From Marinobacter sp. BW6 (GTDB taxonomy: Bacteria > Pseudomonadota > Gammaproteobacteria > Pseudomonadales > Oleiphilaceae): a DNA stretch of 64,000 nt. The position numbers were made by a program, and so were the translations under genes. The notes under the pieces are model-generated. The model was not told the DNA's origin. It was given only the letters and a program-made list of their open reading frames with translations, and did no database searches. Positions 8,628 to 16,419 of the stretch are shown here, piece by piece (the first letter of the stretch is position 1; the number at the start of each line of letters is the position of its first letter). The DNA lies in NCBI RefSeq assembly GCF_008107725.1, contig NZ_VIRN01000037.1:1-64000 (forward strand). The letters run 5' to 3'.

Positions 8628-9590
8628 ATGTTTCAGACGAAAGACGCAAGTGGTCCCCTCTATGACGAAAGTTCCATTCCGTACGATGAGTGGACTGAAA
8701 AACTGAACTCCGTTTATGGGCTTTGGAAGCCGAGGCAGGCTGCACTTGCTGACTTCTCGGCAAGTGTCGCTTATCGCTCTGTCGGTAACTTCGAAGTGGT
8801 GAACTGCATTTGTGATCCCTGTGGCGGTAGTCGCCTCGCTAGAGAAATTTCCAGCGATGATCTGGAAACAGTCATCATTCAATTGGTTCTTTCAGGGCGC
8901 GAAAGGTTTACGATCGATTCGAGATGCTTTGAGTTGGTGGCTGGCGATGTGCTTTTATGGAATACAACGCGCCCAATTAAGTTTGAGGTCACGGAAAAAC
9001 TCCAGAAAATCTCGGTGCTCATGCCCTTGGCACGTTTACGCAACTGGCTGCCAGGCTCTTGGCATTTGATTAACAACAAATACGCCAAAGGTTCCACGAC
9101 GGCATCCATGTTGTGTTCGTTGATTCAATCCATGGCGCCAGAATTTTTATCTGGAAAACTGGAGAACAGCGAGGCTTTGACGGACGCTCTGATTGGCACA
9201 ATGGTCAGCACCCTTGGACCGCCGACCAGTCGCGGCGAGTTTTGCGAACGACATCAGCTGATTCAGATCAAGCAGTTTATTGACAGGCATTTGGGTAATC
9301 CTGACTTATCGCTGCCATACATTGCAATTGCGCACCGTATTTCCTTGAGGCACCTACACTCTCTGTTCGAATCACAAGGTCAAACGGCACTGCAATATGT
9401 GATACATCAGCGTCTGCTTCGCTGCCAGCGAGATCTTTCGAATCCAGCCATGTCGGGCCGAACGATCACTGAAATTGCACTGGGTTGGGGGTTCCAGCAC
9501 TCCACTCACTTCAGCAGGCGTTTCAAGTCCCAATTTGGCTTGACCCCCCACGAATTTCGACATGCCTCGAATGCCGCTTGCCCTCGCTGA
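8628..9590 (+). CDS. AraC-family transcriptional regulator
   Basis: A 320-residue regulator with an AraC-binding-like N-terminal domain ('VNCICDPCGGSRLAREI', 'FELVAGDVLLWNTTRPI', about residues 52-130) and a C-terminal double helix-turn-helix ending 'GWGFQHSTHFSRRFKSQFGL' then 'TPHEFRHA'. Its layout matches the AraC regulators that sense small organic compounds (XylS/FeaR-like). The start is uncertain: ATG 8628 gives a normal N-terminus, ATG 8562 would add 22 residues, and neither has a strong Shine-Dalgarno. No adjacent enzyme gene indicates the target. Confidence 0.82.
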   Translation: MFQTKDASGPLYDESSIPYDEWTEKLNSVYGLWKPRQAALADFSASVAYRSVGNFEVVNCICDPCGGSRLAREISSDDLETVIIQLVLSGRERFTIDSRCFELVAGDVLLWNTTRPIKFEVTEKLQKISVLMPLARLRNWLPGSWHLINNKYAKGSTTASMLCSLIQSMAPEFLSGKLENSEALTDALIGTMVSTLGPPTSRGEFCERHQLIQIKQFIDRHLGNPDLSLPYIAIAHRISLRHLHSLFESQGQTALQYVIHQRLLRCQRDLSNPAMSGRTITEIALGWGFQHSTHFSRRFKSQFGLTPHEFRHASNAACPR

Positions 9591-9794
9591 GACAGAATGA
9601 TCGAAGGGTTTGTCCTTTGTCTCTGACCGTCATTTCGATCGGTTTTCGCCACCAATCTTTTTGAAAAGCCTGCACGGGTAGTTCAAAGACGATTCACCCA
9701 GAAGCATGCTGCTATCTCTGATTACCTCTAAATTGGTTGCGTATTGCATCTATTGATGCGAGCTACCAATCACGAAGAGGCGGAGAATGACAGG

Positions 9795-10397
9795 ATGGAT
9801 ATTCAATCTGAAAACACTCACAAAGCCCCGCTTTTTGAGCTAGAGGCCGACTTGATCGAGGGCTTGCAGGCTGGACACCCACAAGCCTTTGCGGAAGCTT
9901 ACCGGAGCTATCATCCAGTGATGCTGAGAGTTGCGGCCAAGTACACCTCTGCAGCCGATGCCGAAGATATCGCCCAGGAGGCGTGGATGGCGGCCATAAG
10001 AGCCATTGCTTCTTTCGAGGGCCGTTCGTCACTCAAGACCTGGCTGTGCCGGATCGTCACCAACAAAGCCTTCAACACGTATCGGGAGAACCGTAAGGAA
10101 TTTCCGGCCACGCCAAGCCTTGCAATGTTGTCCGATAACTCACTGGACAACCAATTTAATGGCACCGCCGGGTATTTTAGCGAACCGGAATTGGCGGTAC
10201 AGACGTCAAAGGTTAAGGAGCGCATTCGTATCGAAATGAAGAACATTAACCGGGATCACGCCAACGCGATTCTGTTGAAAGGCATGACTTTGCTGACGGG
10301 CTCGCAGCTATCCGACATGCTGGAGATCTCCCATGGAAACCTGCGAGTCATTTTGCACCGAGCGAGAAACGAGCTGGCCGCCAAAATCTCAGTCTAG
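9795..10397 (+). CDS. ECF-type sigma factor, copy A
   Basis: A 200-residue sigma-70-family protein. Region 2 is 'DAEDIAQEAWMAAIRAIASF' with 'SSLKTWLCRIVTNKAFNTYR'; region 4 is 'LTGSQLSDMLEISHGNLRVI' with 'LHRARNELA'. It would direct RNA polymerase to stress or detoxification promoters. Start ATG 9795 (GGAG nine bases upstream) matches the start of its near-twin on the opposite strand at 12003, beginning MDIQ in both. Large parts of the two genes, including residues 88-123, are nearly identical even in DNA. No anti-sigma gene is adjacent. It converges with the VOC gene. Confidence 0.88.
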   Translation: MDIQSENTHKAPLFELEADLIEGLQAGHPQAFAEAYRSYHPVMLRVAAKYTSAADAEDIAQEAWMAAIRAIASFEGRSSLKTWLCRIVTNKAFNTYRENRKEFPATPSLAMLSDNSLDNQFNGTAGYFSEPELAVQTSKVKERIRIEMKNINRDHANAILLKGMTLLTGSQLSDMLEISHGNLRVILHRARNELAAKISV

Positions 10398-10464
10398 CGG
10401 CCAGGCACCATGCCTTTTATCGATATTGTACAACCGTTTAGTGGTGCCTCCAGGGGTGTAAGCT

Positions 10465-10863
10465 TTAAGAGCCCTTGCAGAAAAATTCGATGCGAATTCC
10501 GCTGGGCTCGTAGCACATCATATGCCTGGAAGGCCCATCGCCGACGTCTTCCGGAGGAAATTCGATTCGAAGTCCTGAATCAGAAACTCTCTGGTGGATC
10601 TGCTGAAGCGTTTCCTCATTTGCCACCTCCAGAGCCAGATGATGAAGACCGACATTAGATCTACGGTCGAACTCCACGCGATGATTGGATTTAACCTGCC
10701 ATAAGGTCAGCATGATGGAGCCATCGCTGACGAAAATGGCAGGGTATGAGGGCTTACGGAACACTTCTTTCCAACCCAGAAGCTGAGTAAAAAAGACAGC
10801 ACTTTCTTCGAGTTTGGATACGGTCAGGCCGATGTGGTGCGTGCCTTGGGTGAGAGCAGACAT
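10465..10863 (-). CDS. VOC-family (glyoxalase/bleomycin-resistance fold) protein
   Basis: A 132-residue single VOC module pair: 'GTHHIGLTVSKLEESAVFFTQ' start (written in parts: HHIGLTV, FFTQLLGW), 'GLHHLALEV' opening the second half, and the C-terminal 'YEPSGIRIEFF'. The repeated beta-alpha-beta-beta-beta units bind a metal with His/Glu ligands, consistent with H9 or H10, H73 or H74, and E127. The reaction cannot be named: glyoxalase, dioxygenase and resistance proteins share the fold. CAGGAG precedes ATG. It lies 26 bases downstream of the DUF1348 gene, in the operon led by sigma copy B. Confidence 0.85.
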   Translation of the reverse strand: MSALTQGTHHIGLTVSKLEESAVFFTQLLGWKEVFRKPSYPAIFVSDGSIMLTLWQVKSNHRVEFDRRSNVGLHHLALEVANEETLQQIHQRVSDSGLRIEFPPEDVGDGPSRHMMCYEPSGIRIEFFCKGS

Positions 10864-10889
10864 GTGTTATCTCCTGAATCAGTTAGCGA

Positions 10890-11360
10890 TCAGAGACCCA
10901 GGTCACTGAGGCCGGGGTGATCATCCGGTCGGCGCCCGAGGGGCCAACGGAAAAGACGGTCTGTTTCTTTGATAGGGCTGTCATTAATGCACGCGAAGCG
11001 TCGCTGCATAAGGCCGTCGGCATCGAATTCCCAGTTTTCATTGCCGTAGGATCGGAACCAGTTTCCGCTGTCGTCGTGCCATTCGTAGGCATAGCGCACG
11101 GCGATGCGGTTGTCGGTGTAGGCCCAGAGTTCCTTGATTAGGCGGTAATCCAGTTCGCGATTCCATTTGCGGGTGAGGAATTCTTCGACCTGTTTGCGGC
11201 CATTGGCGAACTCCGCCCGGTTGCGCCAGCGGGTCTCCGCTGTGTAGGCGAGGGCAACCTTCGCCGGGTCCCGGCTGTTCCAGCCATCTTCGGCAAGGCG
11301 GACCTTTTCAATGGCACTTTCCCGGGTAAACGGAGGTAGTGGTGGACGTTGGGTACTCAT
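10890..11360 (-). CDS. DUF1348 / SnoaL-NTF2-like protein
   Basis: A 156-residue protein of the NTF2-like DUF1348 family: '[20 protein letters not shown]', '[16 protein letters not shown]', '[20 protein letters not shown]', '[15 protein letters not shown]'. These small cone-shaped proteins bind or act on small hydrophobic molecules; the activity of DUF1348 is not established to my knowledge. CTGGAG precedes ATG. It lies 46 bases after sigma copy B and before the VOC gene, so the three probably form one TetR-controlled transcript. Confidence 0.85.
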   Translation of the reverse strand: MSTQRPPLPPFTRESAIEKVRLAEDGWNSRDPAKVALAYTAETRWRNRAEFANGRKQVEEFLTRKWNRELDYRLIKELWAYTDNRIAVRYAYEWHDDSGNWFRSYGNENWEFDADGLMQRRFACINDSPIKETDRLFRWPLGRRPDDHPGLSDLGL

Positions 11361-11406
11361 AAGGGTTCTCCAGTTTCAGCAAAACACAGTGAACAGGCCG
11401 CCTGGA

Positions 11407-12003
11407 TTAGAGCAGGGCGGCCAGTTCATTTCGTGCACGGTGCAGGATGACTCTCAGGTTTCCGTGGGAAATCTCGAGCACATCAGAAACCTGCGAGCCG
11501 GTTAGTGGGCTCATGCCCTTGAGCAGAATCGCGTTGGCGTGATCCCGGTTCATATTCTTCATTTCAACGCGAATGCGTTCCTGAACCTTTGCAGTCTGGG
11601 TAGCCAACTCCGGTTCGCTTAGATGCCCGGCGGCGCCATTAAATTGGTTGTCCAGTGAGTTATCGGACAACATTGCAAGGCTAGGCGTGGCCGGAAATTC
11701 CTTACGGTTTTCCCGATACGTGTTGAAGGCTTTATTGGTGACGATCCGGCACAGCCAGGTCTTGAGTGACGAACGGCCCTGGAAAGAACCAATGGCTCCA
11801 ATCGCCGCCATCCAGGCCTCCTGGGCGATATCTTCGGCAACGGCTGCAGAGGTGTACTTGGCCGCAACCCTCAGCATCACTGGATGATATTCCCGGTAAG
11901 CTTCCGCAAAGGCTTGTGGGTGCCCGGTCTGCAAGCCATCTATCAAGTCAGCTTCTAGCCCAAACACGGGCGCCTTTCGGGTGGTTTTGATTTGAATGTC
12001 CAT
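11407..12003 (-). CDS. ECF-type sigma factor, copy B
   Basis: A 198-residue near-twin of the sigma factor at 9795-10397. Regions 2 and 4 are the same apart from scattered changes (for example 'VAEDIAQEAWMAAIGAIGSF'). The start at ATG 12003 has GGAGAAG upstream and gives the shared MDIQ N-terminus. It heads a leftward set (sigma, DUF1348, VOC) and is divergent from the TetR gene at 12195, with two TAGAC-N6-GTCTA sites between, which suggests TetR repression of this sigma operon. Confidence 0.88.
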   Translation of the reverse strand: MDIQIKTTRKAPVFGLEADLIDGLQTGHPQAFAEAYREYHPVMLRVAAKYTSAAVAEDIAQEAWMAAIGAIGSFQGRSSLKTWLCRIVTNKAFNTYRENRKEFPATPSLAMLSDNSLDNQFNGAAGHLSEPELATQTAKVQERIRVEMKNMNRDHANAILLKGMSPLTGSQVSDVLEISHGNLRVILHRARNELAALL

Positions 12004-12109
12004 CGTGCTCTTCTCCGTGTCTCGTTCACTGGTGGTTCGCAAGTCAAACCGACAAAAACACCAGTCAAAAAACACCCTGTTTCACTGTGCTGAGTGGCAT
12101 TTCTTGAAG

Positions 12110-12151
12110 TAGACAAGTCGGTCTATTTTTAATTCTAGACAGATCTGTCTA
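12110..12151. promoter_or_regulatory. Twin TetR-type operators TAGAC-N6-GTCTA
   Basis: Between sigma copy B (leftward) and tetR (rightward) lie two sites of the form TAGAC-N6-GTCTA: 12110-12125 (imperfect) and 12136-12151 (perfect 16-bp palindrome TAGACAGATCTGTCTA). Their centres are 26 bp apart. The palindrome, divergent layout and adjacent tetR gene make them likely self- and neighbour-repression sites. Binding is inferred. Confidence 0.75.
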
Positions 12152-12194
12152 ATTTGGTCAAGATATATTCAACGAATAAATTGGAGTTTTGACG

Positions 12195-12764
12195 ATGGGA
12201 CGAAGGCAGGATTTGGTCGACACGGCACTGCGGCTGTTCTATGAGCATGGTATTCATGCCATCGGCATCAACCAGGTGCTTCAGGAAGCAGGCGTCGCAA
12301 AGCAGACGCTCTACAACCATTTTGAGAGCAAGGACAGCCTGGTAGAGGCAGCAGTCGAGCACCGGGACAATCTGTTTTTCGACTGGCTTGAGACGCGAAT
12401 GAACAGTCGGCCAGCGGGAAGAGAGGCACTCATGGAGATGTTCGATGCGGTTCACGATTGGTTTAATAACCGCGTACCAACACTGCATCGTTTCTATGGT
12501 TGCTTCTTTATCAATACCTGCGGTGAGTACAGTGATCCCGAGCACCCGGTACATAAACGATGCGCGGCCCACAAAGCACGGGTTTTCGAGCTCCTGAAGG
12601 TTCACGCCCGGGATGTCTGTAGTTCAGAAACTGAGGCAGAAGAACTGGCTAATGCACTGTTTTTATTGAAAGAAGGGGCCATTGTGAAGGCCCACGTTGA
12701 AGGCGATCTGGATGCGGCTCTTAAGGCAAAGGCAATTGCCTCAAGAATGATTTCGCCGCACTGA
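12195..12764 (+). CDS. TetR/AcrR-family repressor
   Basis: A 189-residue repressor. N-terminal helix-turn-helix 'GIHAIGINQVLQEAGVAKQT' followed by 'LYNHFESKDSLVEAA'; the all-helical C-terminal domain contains 'GCFFINTCGEYSDPEHP', a pattern seen in TetR proteins of the YxaF/AcuR style. ATG 12195 is preferred over TTG 12189 because GGAG ends eight bases upstream. It lies 43 bases from a perfect palindrome and likely represses itself and the divergent sigma/DUF1348/VOC operon. The inducer is unknown. Confidence 0.87.
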   Translation: MGRRQDLVDTALRLFYEHGIHAIGINQVLQEAGVAKQTLYNHFESKDSLVEAAVEHRDNLFFDWLETRMNSRPAGREALMEMFDAVHDWFNNRVPTLHRFYGCFFINTCGEYSDPEHPVHKRCAAHKARVFELLKVHARDVCSSETEAEELANALFLLKEGAIVKAHVEGDLDAALKAKAIASRMISPH

Positions 12765-12790
12765 GGTACAGCGCGGCGAAATCCAGATGG

Positions 12791-13036
12791 TTAACGGTAC
12801 CTTGAAACGGGCACATTGAGTCCAGAAGATTTCTGGCAATCCCGCTCGCTGGACAGCTTACCGAGCATGAAAACGCAGAACGGAACGCAGTAGGTCAAGA
12901 CTGCCGGCAGCCATTGAACTTCCTGATATCCGAACAACGCATCATGCTGGTTGATCAGCAACAGAATCGAACCTACTACAAGGGCAACCTTTGCCGCCTG
13001 TGTGTGGTAACGCCTGAACAGTTCAAGCAACTGCAT
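12791..13036 (-). CDS. nrtS: NrtS-like small nitrate/nitrite transporter protein
   Basis: An 81-residue protein with two hydrophobic segments: 'KVALVVGSILLLINQHDALF' and 'WLPAVLTYCVPFCVFMLGKL'. These match the short NrtS proteins described as nitrate/nitrite transporters in marine bacteria. The true start is ATG 13036 with GGAGGAGG just upstream; the longer frame to 13111 lies inside the preceding gene. It overlaps the end of the FAD reductase gene by 14 bases, suggesting coupled translation. Confidence 0.75.
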   Translation of the reverse strand: MQLLELFRRYHTQAAKVALVVGSILLLINQHDALFGYQEVQWLPAVLTYCVPFCVFMLGKLSSERDCQKSSGLNVPVSRYR

Positions 13037-14444
13037 GGGATGCCTCCTCCTGTTCTGTCTTTCTGAGCTGTTCTGCGGCATCCCGGAAGGCGGTGCGAAC
13101 ACCTTCTTCAATAACCGGGTGATAGAAAGGCATCCCGAGGATCTCTTTTACTGTCAGAGACTGCTGCACGGCCCAGGCCAGGAGGTGACCGATATGCTCC
13201 GCTGCCGGTCCAAACATTTCTGCGCCCAGTAGAATGCCGCTGTGCTTGTCTGCGTAGATTTTCAGCATGCCCTGGTTTTTTGCCATCACCCGGCTTCTTC
13301 CCTGATTGTGAAAGCTGACCTTCCCGGTGATGAAGGTGTGTGGCACCAGTTCGTGTGCTCGTTTGCCCACGCTGGCAATTTGGGGGTCTGAAAAGACGAC
13401 CCCCAGCCCGGCCCGTCGATGGCCGGCTTCCACGGAGGGAAAGGTGCCCGCGTTGCTTCCCGCAATACGCCCCTCATCTGATGCCTCATGCAGTAGGGGC
13501 AGCTCATTGTTAGCGTCACCTGCGATAAAGATGTGCGGTGCACTGGTTTGCATTGTGTGCCGGTCGTAGGTGGGAACGCCGCGGGCGTCCAGGGCAATGC
13601 CGGTACTCGCGAGGCCAAGCTTGTCAGTGTTCGGAGTGCGACCGGTTGCCGCCAGAATATAGTCAACCACTACCGTGTGAACGATGCCTCCGGACGTTCG
13701 ATAGGTTACCTGCACACCGTTCAGGGTTTCTTTTGCTGCGAGGACTTCCGCGTGAAGGACCAGATCAAACTCGGACTGGAAAGTATCCGCCGCAATTTTC
13801 CGGATTTCGGAGTCGGCAATTCCTCCGATCGAGTCGATGCGGGAGAGCATCGTAACGTTGACGTTCAGCCGGCTCAGGGCCTGTCCGAGTTCGAGGCCAA
13901 TAACTCCGGCTCCGACAACAAGTACGGATGTCGGAAGTTGCTCCAGTTCGAATACATTGTCGTTAACGAGCAGGCGGTTACCCGCGCCCTCAAGTACTTC
14001 AGGAATAAATGGTCTGGAACCTGTTGCTATAACAATCCGGTCGGCAGTGATTTCAAGACCGTTATCAATCTGCAAACGATGGGAGTCCACGAATCGGGCA
14101 TATCCACGGACCTTGTGGCTATCATCAAACTCGTCGACATCTTCGACAACAAACCCGACGAAACGGTCTCGCTCTCTTTTTACCCGATCCATGACCGCCG
14201 CACCGTCAGTCTCAACCGTCGGGACATTTAGTCCGAAAACCCCGGCATGCTTTGCGCCGTGGGCGGCTTCTGCAGCGGCAATCAAAAGCTTACTGGGCAT
14301 GCAGCCAACACGCGCACAAGTGGTTCCATAGTGGCCCCCCTCAATCAGCGCAATACTGTCGGTATATTTGCGAGCTTCGCGGTAGGCACCCATACCGGCT
14401 GTGCCCGTGCCAATGATGGCAACATCAACTTTTCGTTTGAGCAT
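13023..14444 (-). CDS. Dihydrolipoamide-dehydrogenase-like FAD disulfide reductase
   Basis: A 473-residue pyridine nucleotide-disulfide oxidoreductase. FAD motif 'VAIIGTGTAGMGAYREARKY' (residues 7-26), redox pair 'CARVGCMPSKL', NAD motif 'VVGAGVIGLELGQALSRL', second FAD motif 'HIFIAGDANNELPLLHEA', and C-terminal dimer domain with 'HPVIEEGVRTAFRDA' including the catalytic His/Glu. The CARVGC pair is a variant of the usual C-N-V-G-C. The start at ATG 14444 follows GGAGAG. It is not next to any 2-oxoacid dehydrogenase but follows a glutaredoxin gene, so a thiol-reducing role is possible. Confidence 0.85.
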   Translation of the reverse strand: MLKRKVDVAIIGTGTAGMGAYREARKYTDSIALIEGGHYGTTCARVGCMPSKLLIAAAEAAHGAKHAGVFGLNVPTVETDGAAVMDRVKRERDRFVGFVVEDVDEFDDSHKVRGYARFVDSHRLQIDNGLEITADRIVIATGSRPFIPEVLEGAGNRLLVNDNVFELEQLPTSVLVVGAGVIGLELGQALSRLNVNVTMLSRIDSIGGIADSEIRKIAADTFQSEFDLVLHAEVLAAKETLNGVQVTYRTSGGIVHTVVVDYILAATGRTPNTDKLGLASTGIALDARGVPTYDRHTMQTSAPHIFIAGDANNELPLLHEASDEGRIAGSNAGTFPSVEAGHRRAGLGVVFSDPQIASVGKRAHELVPHTFITGKVSFHNQGRSRVMAKNQGMLKIYADKHSGILLGAEMFGPAAEHIGHLLAWAVQQSLTVKEILGMPFYHPVIEEGVRTAFRDAAEQLRKTEQEEASHAVA

Positions 14445-14473
14445 TTTGCTCTCCTGTATGTTGTGAGGATCGT

Positions 14474-14767
14474 TCACAAGGTTTGTTCGTGATCAGCCGT
14501 CTGGGCAGCATGGCGCTGCAGGTAGTGAACGATATCCTGGGATTCGTAGAGCCAGCGGACTTTTCCGTTTGATTCGATTCTCAGGCAGGGAACCTGTGCT
14601 CGACCGCCACCTTTGATCAACTCCGCTCGGTAGGCAGGGTTTCTGGCGATATCACGTTCTTCCACTGCGATGTCGATGTGTTTCATCGCAGAGCGGGTGT
14701 ACGCGCAAAAAGGGCATGCACGGTAGTGGTATAAAGAGAACGATGTAGTTGGCGAACTGACGGACAT
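14474..14767 (-). CDS. Glutaredoxin
   Basis: A 97-residue glutaredoxin-fold protein. Active site 'YRACPFCAYTRSAM' (CPFC, about residues 18-21), cis-Pro in 'RAQVPCLRIES', and 'LYESQDIVHYLQ' for glutathione binding. GAAGGAGA precedes ATG. It opens a leftward operon with the FAD disulfide reductase and NrtS; the following gene begins 29 bases after it ends. It would reduce disulfides or mixed glutathione adducts in the cytoplasm. Confidence 0.87.
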   Translation of the reverse strand: MSVSSPTTSFSLYHYRACPFCAYTRSAMKHIDIAVEERDIARNPAYRAELIKGGGRAQVPCLRIESNGKVRWLYESQDIVHYLQRHAAQTADHEQTL

Positions 14768-14987
14768 GAACTGTCTCCTTCCTATTGAATGTGAGTGACA
14801 TTCTCTGGTCTTTTGCCAGAGTCAAAGCGGCAGGACGGTTGGAATAGTTGGCCATCTGTTTGAGCACGGCGCTTAAGGCGACTTTGTGTACAAGAAACGA
14901 ACAACTGGCGCTTGCATCGCGTAAGAAGATGTATATACACTTTATGGCAGTGACGAATCAGTGTTCAACTAATTTAGGAAGACGGAA

Positions 14988-15818
14988 ATGAACCTTTCTC
15001 TGAATATGTTTCAGGCTGCGTTCGGTGTTTACAGCCGATTGCTGCCATCCAGCGCGGCATCAAAAGCGGTCGAGCTTATGACCATGCCCCGAATCAAGGC
15101 CGAACGGCGCGCGTCATCTCGCGAGCTCTTCGAGAGGGTCGTGCCTCTGAGTAATGACGGCTTGCTCTCGATTTATGGGAATGGCCCGAAGAAAATTCTG
15201 GTCCTGCATGGGTGGTCGGGTTGGATCGGCCAATTCAAGGATCTGATTAGTGAGTTCGATCCTGGTGAATACACCATTTTTGCGGTTCATCCGGCCGGGC
15301 ATGGCGAGTCACAGGCTGCCAAATCGCATCCGGGGCGGTTTATAGAGGCAGTTCTGGAAGCCCATGAATACGTGGACGGGTCTTTTGATGTTGGTGTCGG
15401 TCACTCACTGGGTGCCGCTGCACTTGTTTATGCTCAATCCATCAGGGGTTGCTTTGATCGCCTGGTACTGGTTTCAGGCCCGGCAACGATTGAGGGCGTC
15501 CTGAGCCGTTTCGCCAGGTTTGTAAACCTGGGCCAGCGGAGTGAACGTCTTTTCGTTCGCGATATGGAGGAAACGGTTGGATTGAGCGTTGATCGACTGG
15601 ATCTGATTTCGCTTGCTCCCTCAATCGAGACACCCGTGTTATTGATTCATGATGAGCTCGATTCAGAAGTTCCGGTTGCCGAATCCAGTGCATTGCACGA
15701 GGCGTTTCCGCGGAGCCGTTTAAGGCAGACAACGGGATATGGCCATAGCCGGCTTTTACAAAAACCTGACGTCGTTCGCGAAATCATCGAATTTACACAT
15801 TCATCGTTCCGGCCGTAA
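14988..15818 (+). CDS. Alpha/beta-hydrolase
   Basis: A 276-residue hydrolase. Oxyanion segment 'ILVLHGWSGW' (near 66), nucleophile elbow 'GVGHSLGAAALVY' (Ser near 137), acid in 'LLIHDELDSEVP', and catalytic His in 'TTGYGHSRLLQ'. No signal peptide, so probably cytoplasmic. It converges with the small repeat protein. The substrate is unknown; the short cap region suggests a small ester or thioester. A perfect TGTATATACA palindrome lies about 50 bases upstream (14930-14939). Confidence 0.82.
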   Translation: MNLSLNMFQAAFGVYSRLLPSSAASKAVELMTMPRIKAERRASSRELFERVVPLSNDGLLSIYGNGPKKILVLHGWSGWIGQFKDLISEFDPGEYTIFAVHPAGHGESQAAKSHPGRFIEAVLEAHEYVDGSFDVGVGHSLGAAALVYAQSIRGCFDRLVLVSGPATIEGVLSRFARFVNLGQRSERLFVRDMEETVGLSVDRLDLISLAPSIETPVLLIHDELDSEVPVAESSALHEAFPRSRLRQTTGYGHSRLLQKPDVVREIIEFTHSSFRP

Positions 15819-15833
15819 CGCGAAATTAAAAAC

Positions 15834-15849
15834 GCACCGTCCCTGGTGC
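15834..15849 (-). terminator. Probable terminator for the repeat-peptide gene
   Basis: On the minus strand a short stem GCACC / GGTGC with a six-base loop is followed by GTTTTTAATTT. It lies 27-42 bases past the stop of the leftward gene at 15876. The stem is only five pairs, so the call is moderate. Confidence 0.5.
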
Positions 15850-15875
15850 CCAGACGCAAATGAAACATCTAAAAC

Positions 15876-16127
15876 TCAGCCGTGGCTTTCGGGCTGTACC
15901 TGGCCACGGATAACAATCTGACCGCTGTACGGGGCCGGATTTGCAGTATCGCTCTTGGCGTCGCGATCCTGAATCTCACCACGAATCACAATTTGGCCGC
16001 TGTAGGGAGCGGGCTGAGCCTGTTCGGAGCGGGGCTGATCAGATTTACGGTCTGCGAGGGTCGCATGAGCGGGCAGGGCAGCCGCAGTAATAAGGGAAGC
16101 CAGGGTAACCAGTGCAAATTTACGCAT
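15876..16127 (-). CDS. Small secreted protein with duplicated PAPYSGQIVIRG motif
   Basis: An 83-residue protein. Residues 1-23 are a signal peptide (ending PAHA). The mature part carries two copies of a 15-residue repeat, PAPYSGQIVIRGEIQ and PAPYSGQIVIRGQVQ, separated by a charged linker 'DRDAKSDTAN'. ATG 16127 has GGAG about ten bases upstream; a TTG six bases earlier is less likely. I do not recognise a family. The two copies probably arose by internal duplication, and the repeat is visible in the DNA. Periplasmic or extracellular location is inferred. Confidence 0.7.
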   Translation of the reverse strand: MRKFALVTLASLITAAALPAHATLADRKSDQPRSEQAQPAPYSGQIVIRGEIQDRDAKSDTANPAPYSGQIVIRGQVQPESHG

Positions 16128-16419
16128 TTTCAATTCTCCACAGTTTAAGTTGGTTCAGCTGACTCCGATGCCGGAATCGGTCGGATATCAGATGAGCAAA
16201 TTGTGGGACTGAACAATGTTCGGGAATAATTCTGAAACGGTATGGCAAACATCATTACCAGTGATGGGGATCGATGATGACTGCACAAAAACCGCACGTA
16301 TTACTACTTATCTATAAACCGAGGTGATGTTTTAAATATCGACGCTTGATTAGTTCTGAGGGCCCGGTATTCGAAAAATAGCAGCCAACTTTTCTACCGA
16401 CACAATTCCGGAGTTGGCT

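Noticed and set aside
13533..14231. 232-residue frame opposite the FAD disulfide reductase
   Set aside because: The opposite strand carries all cofactor motifs of a known family; this frame is a shadow.
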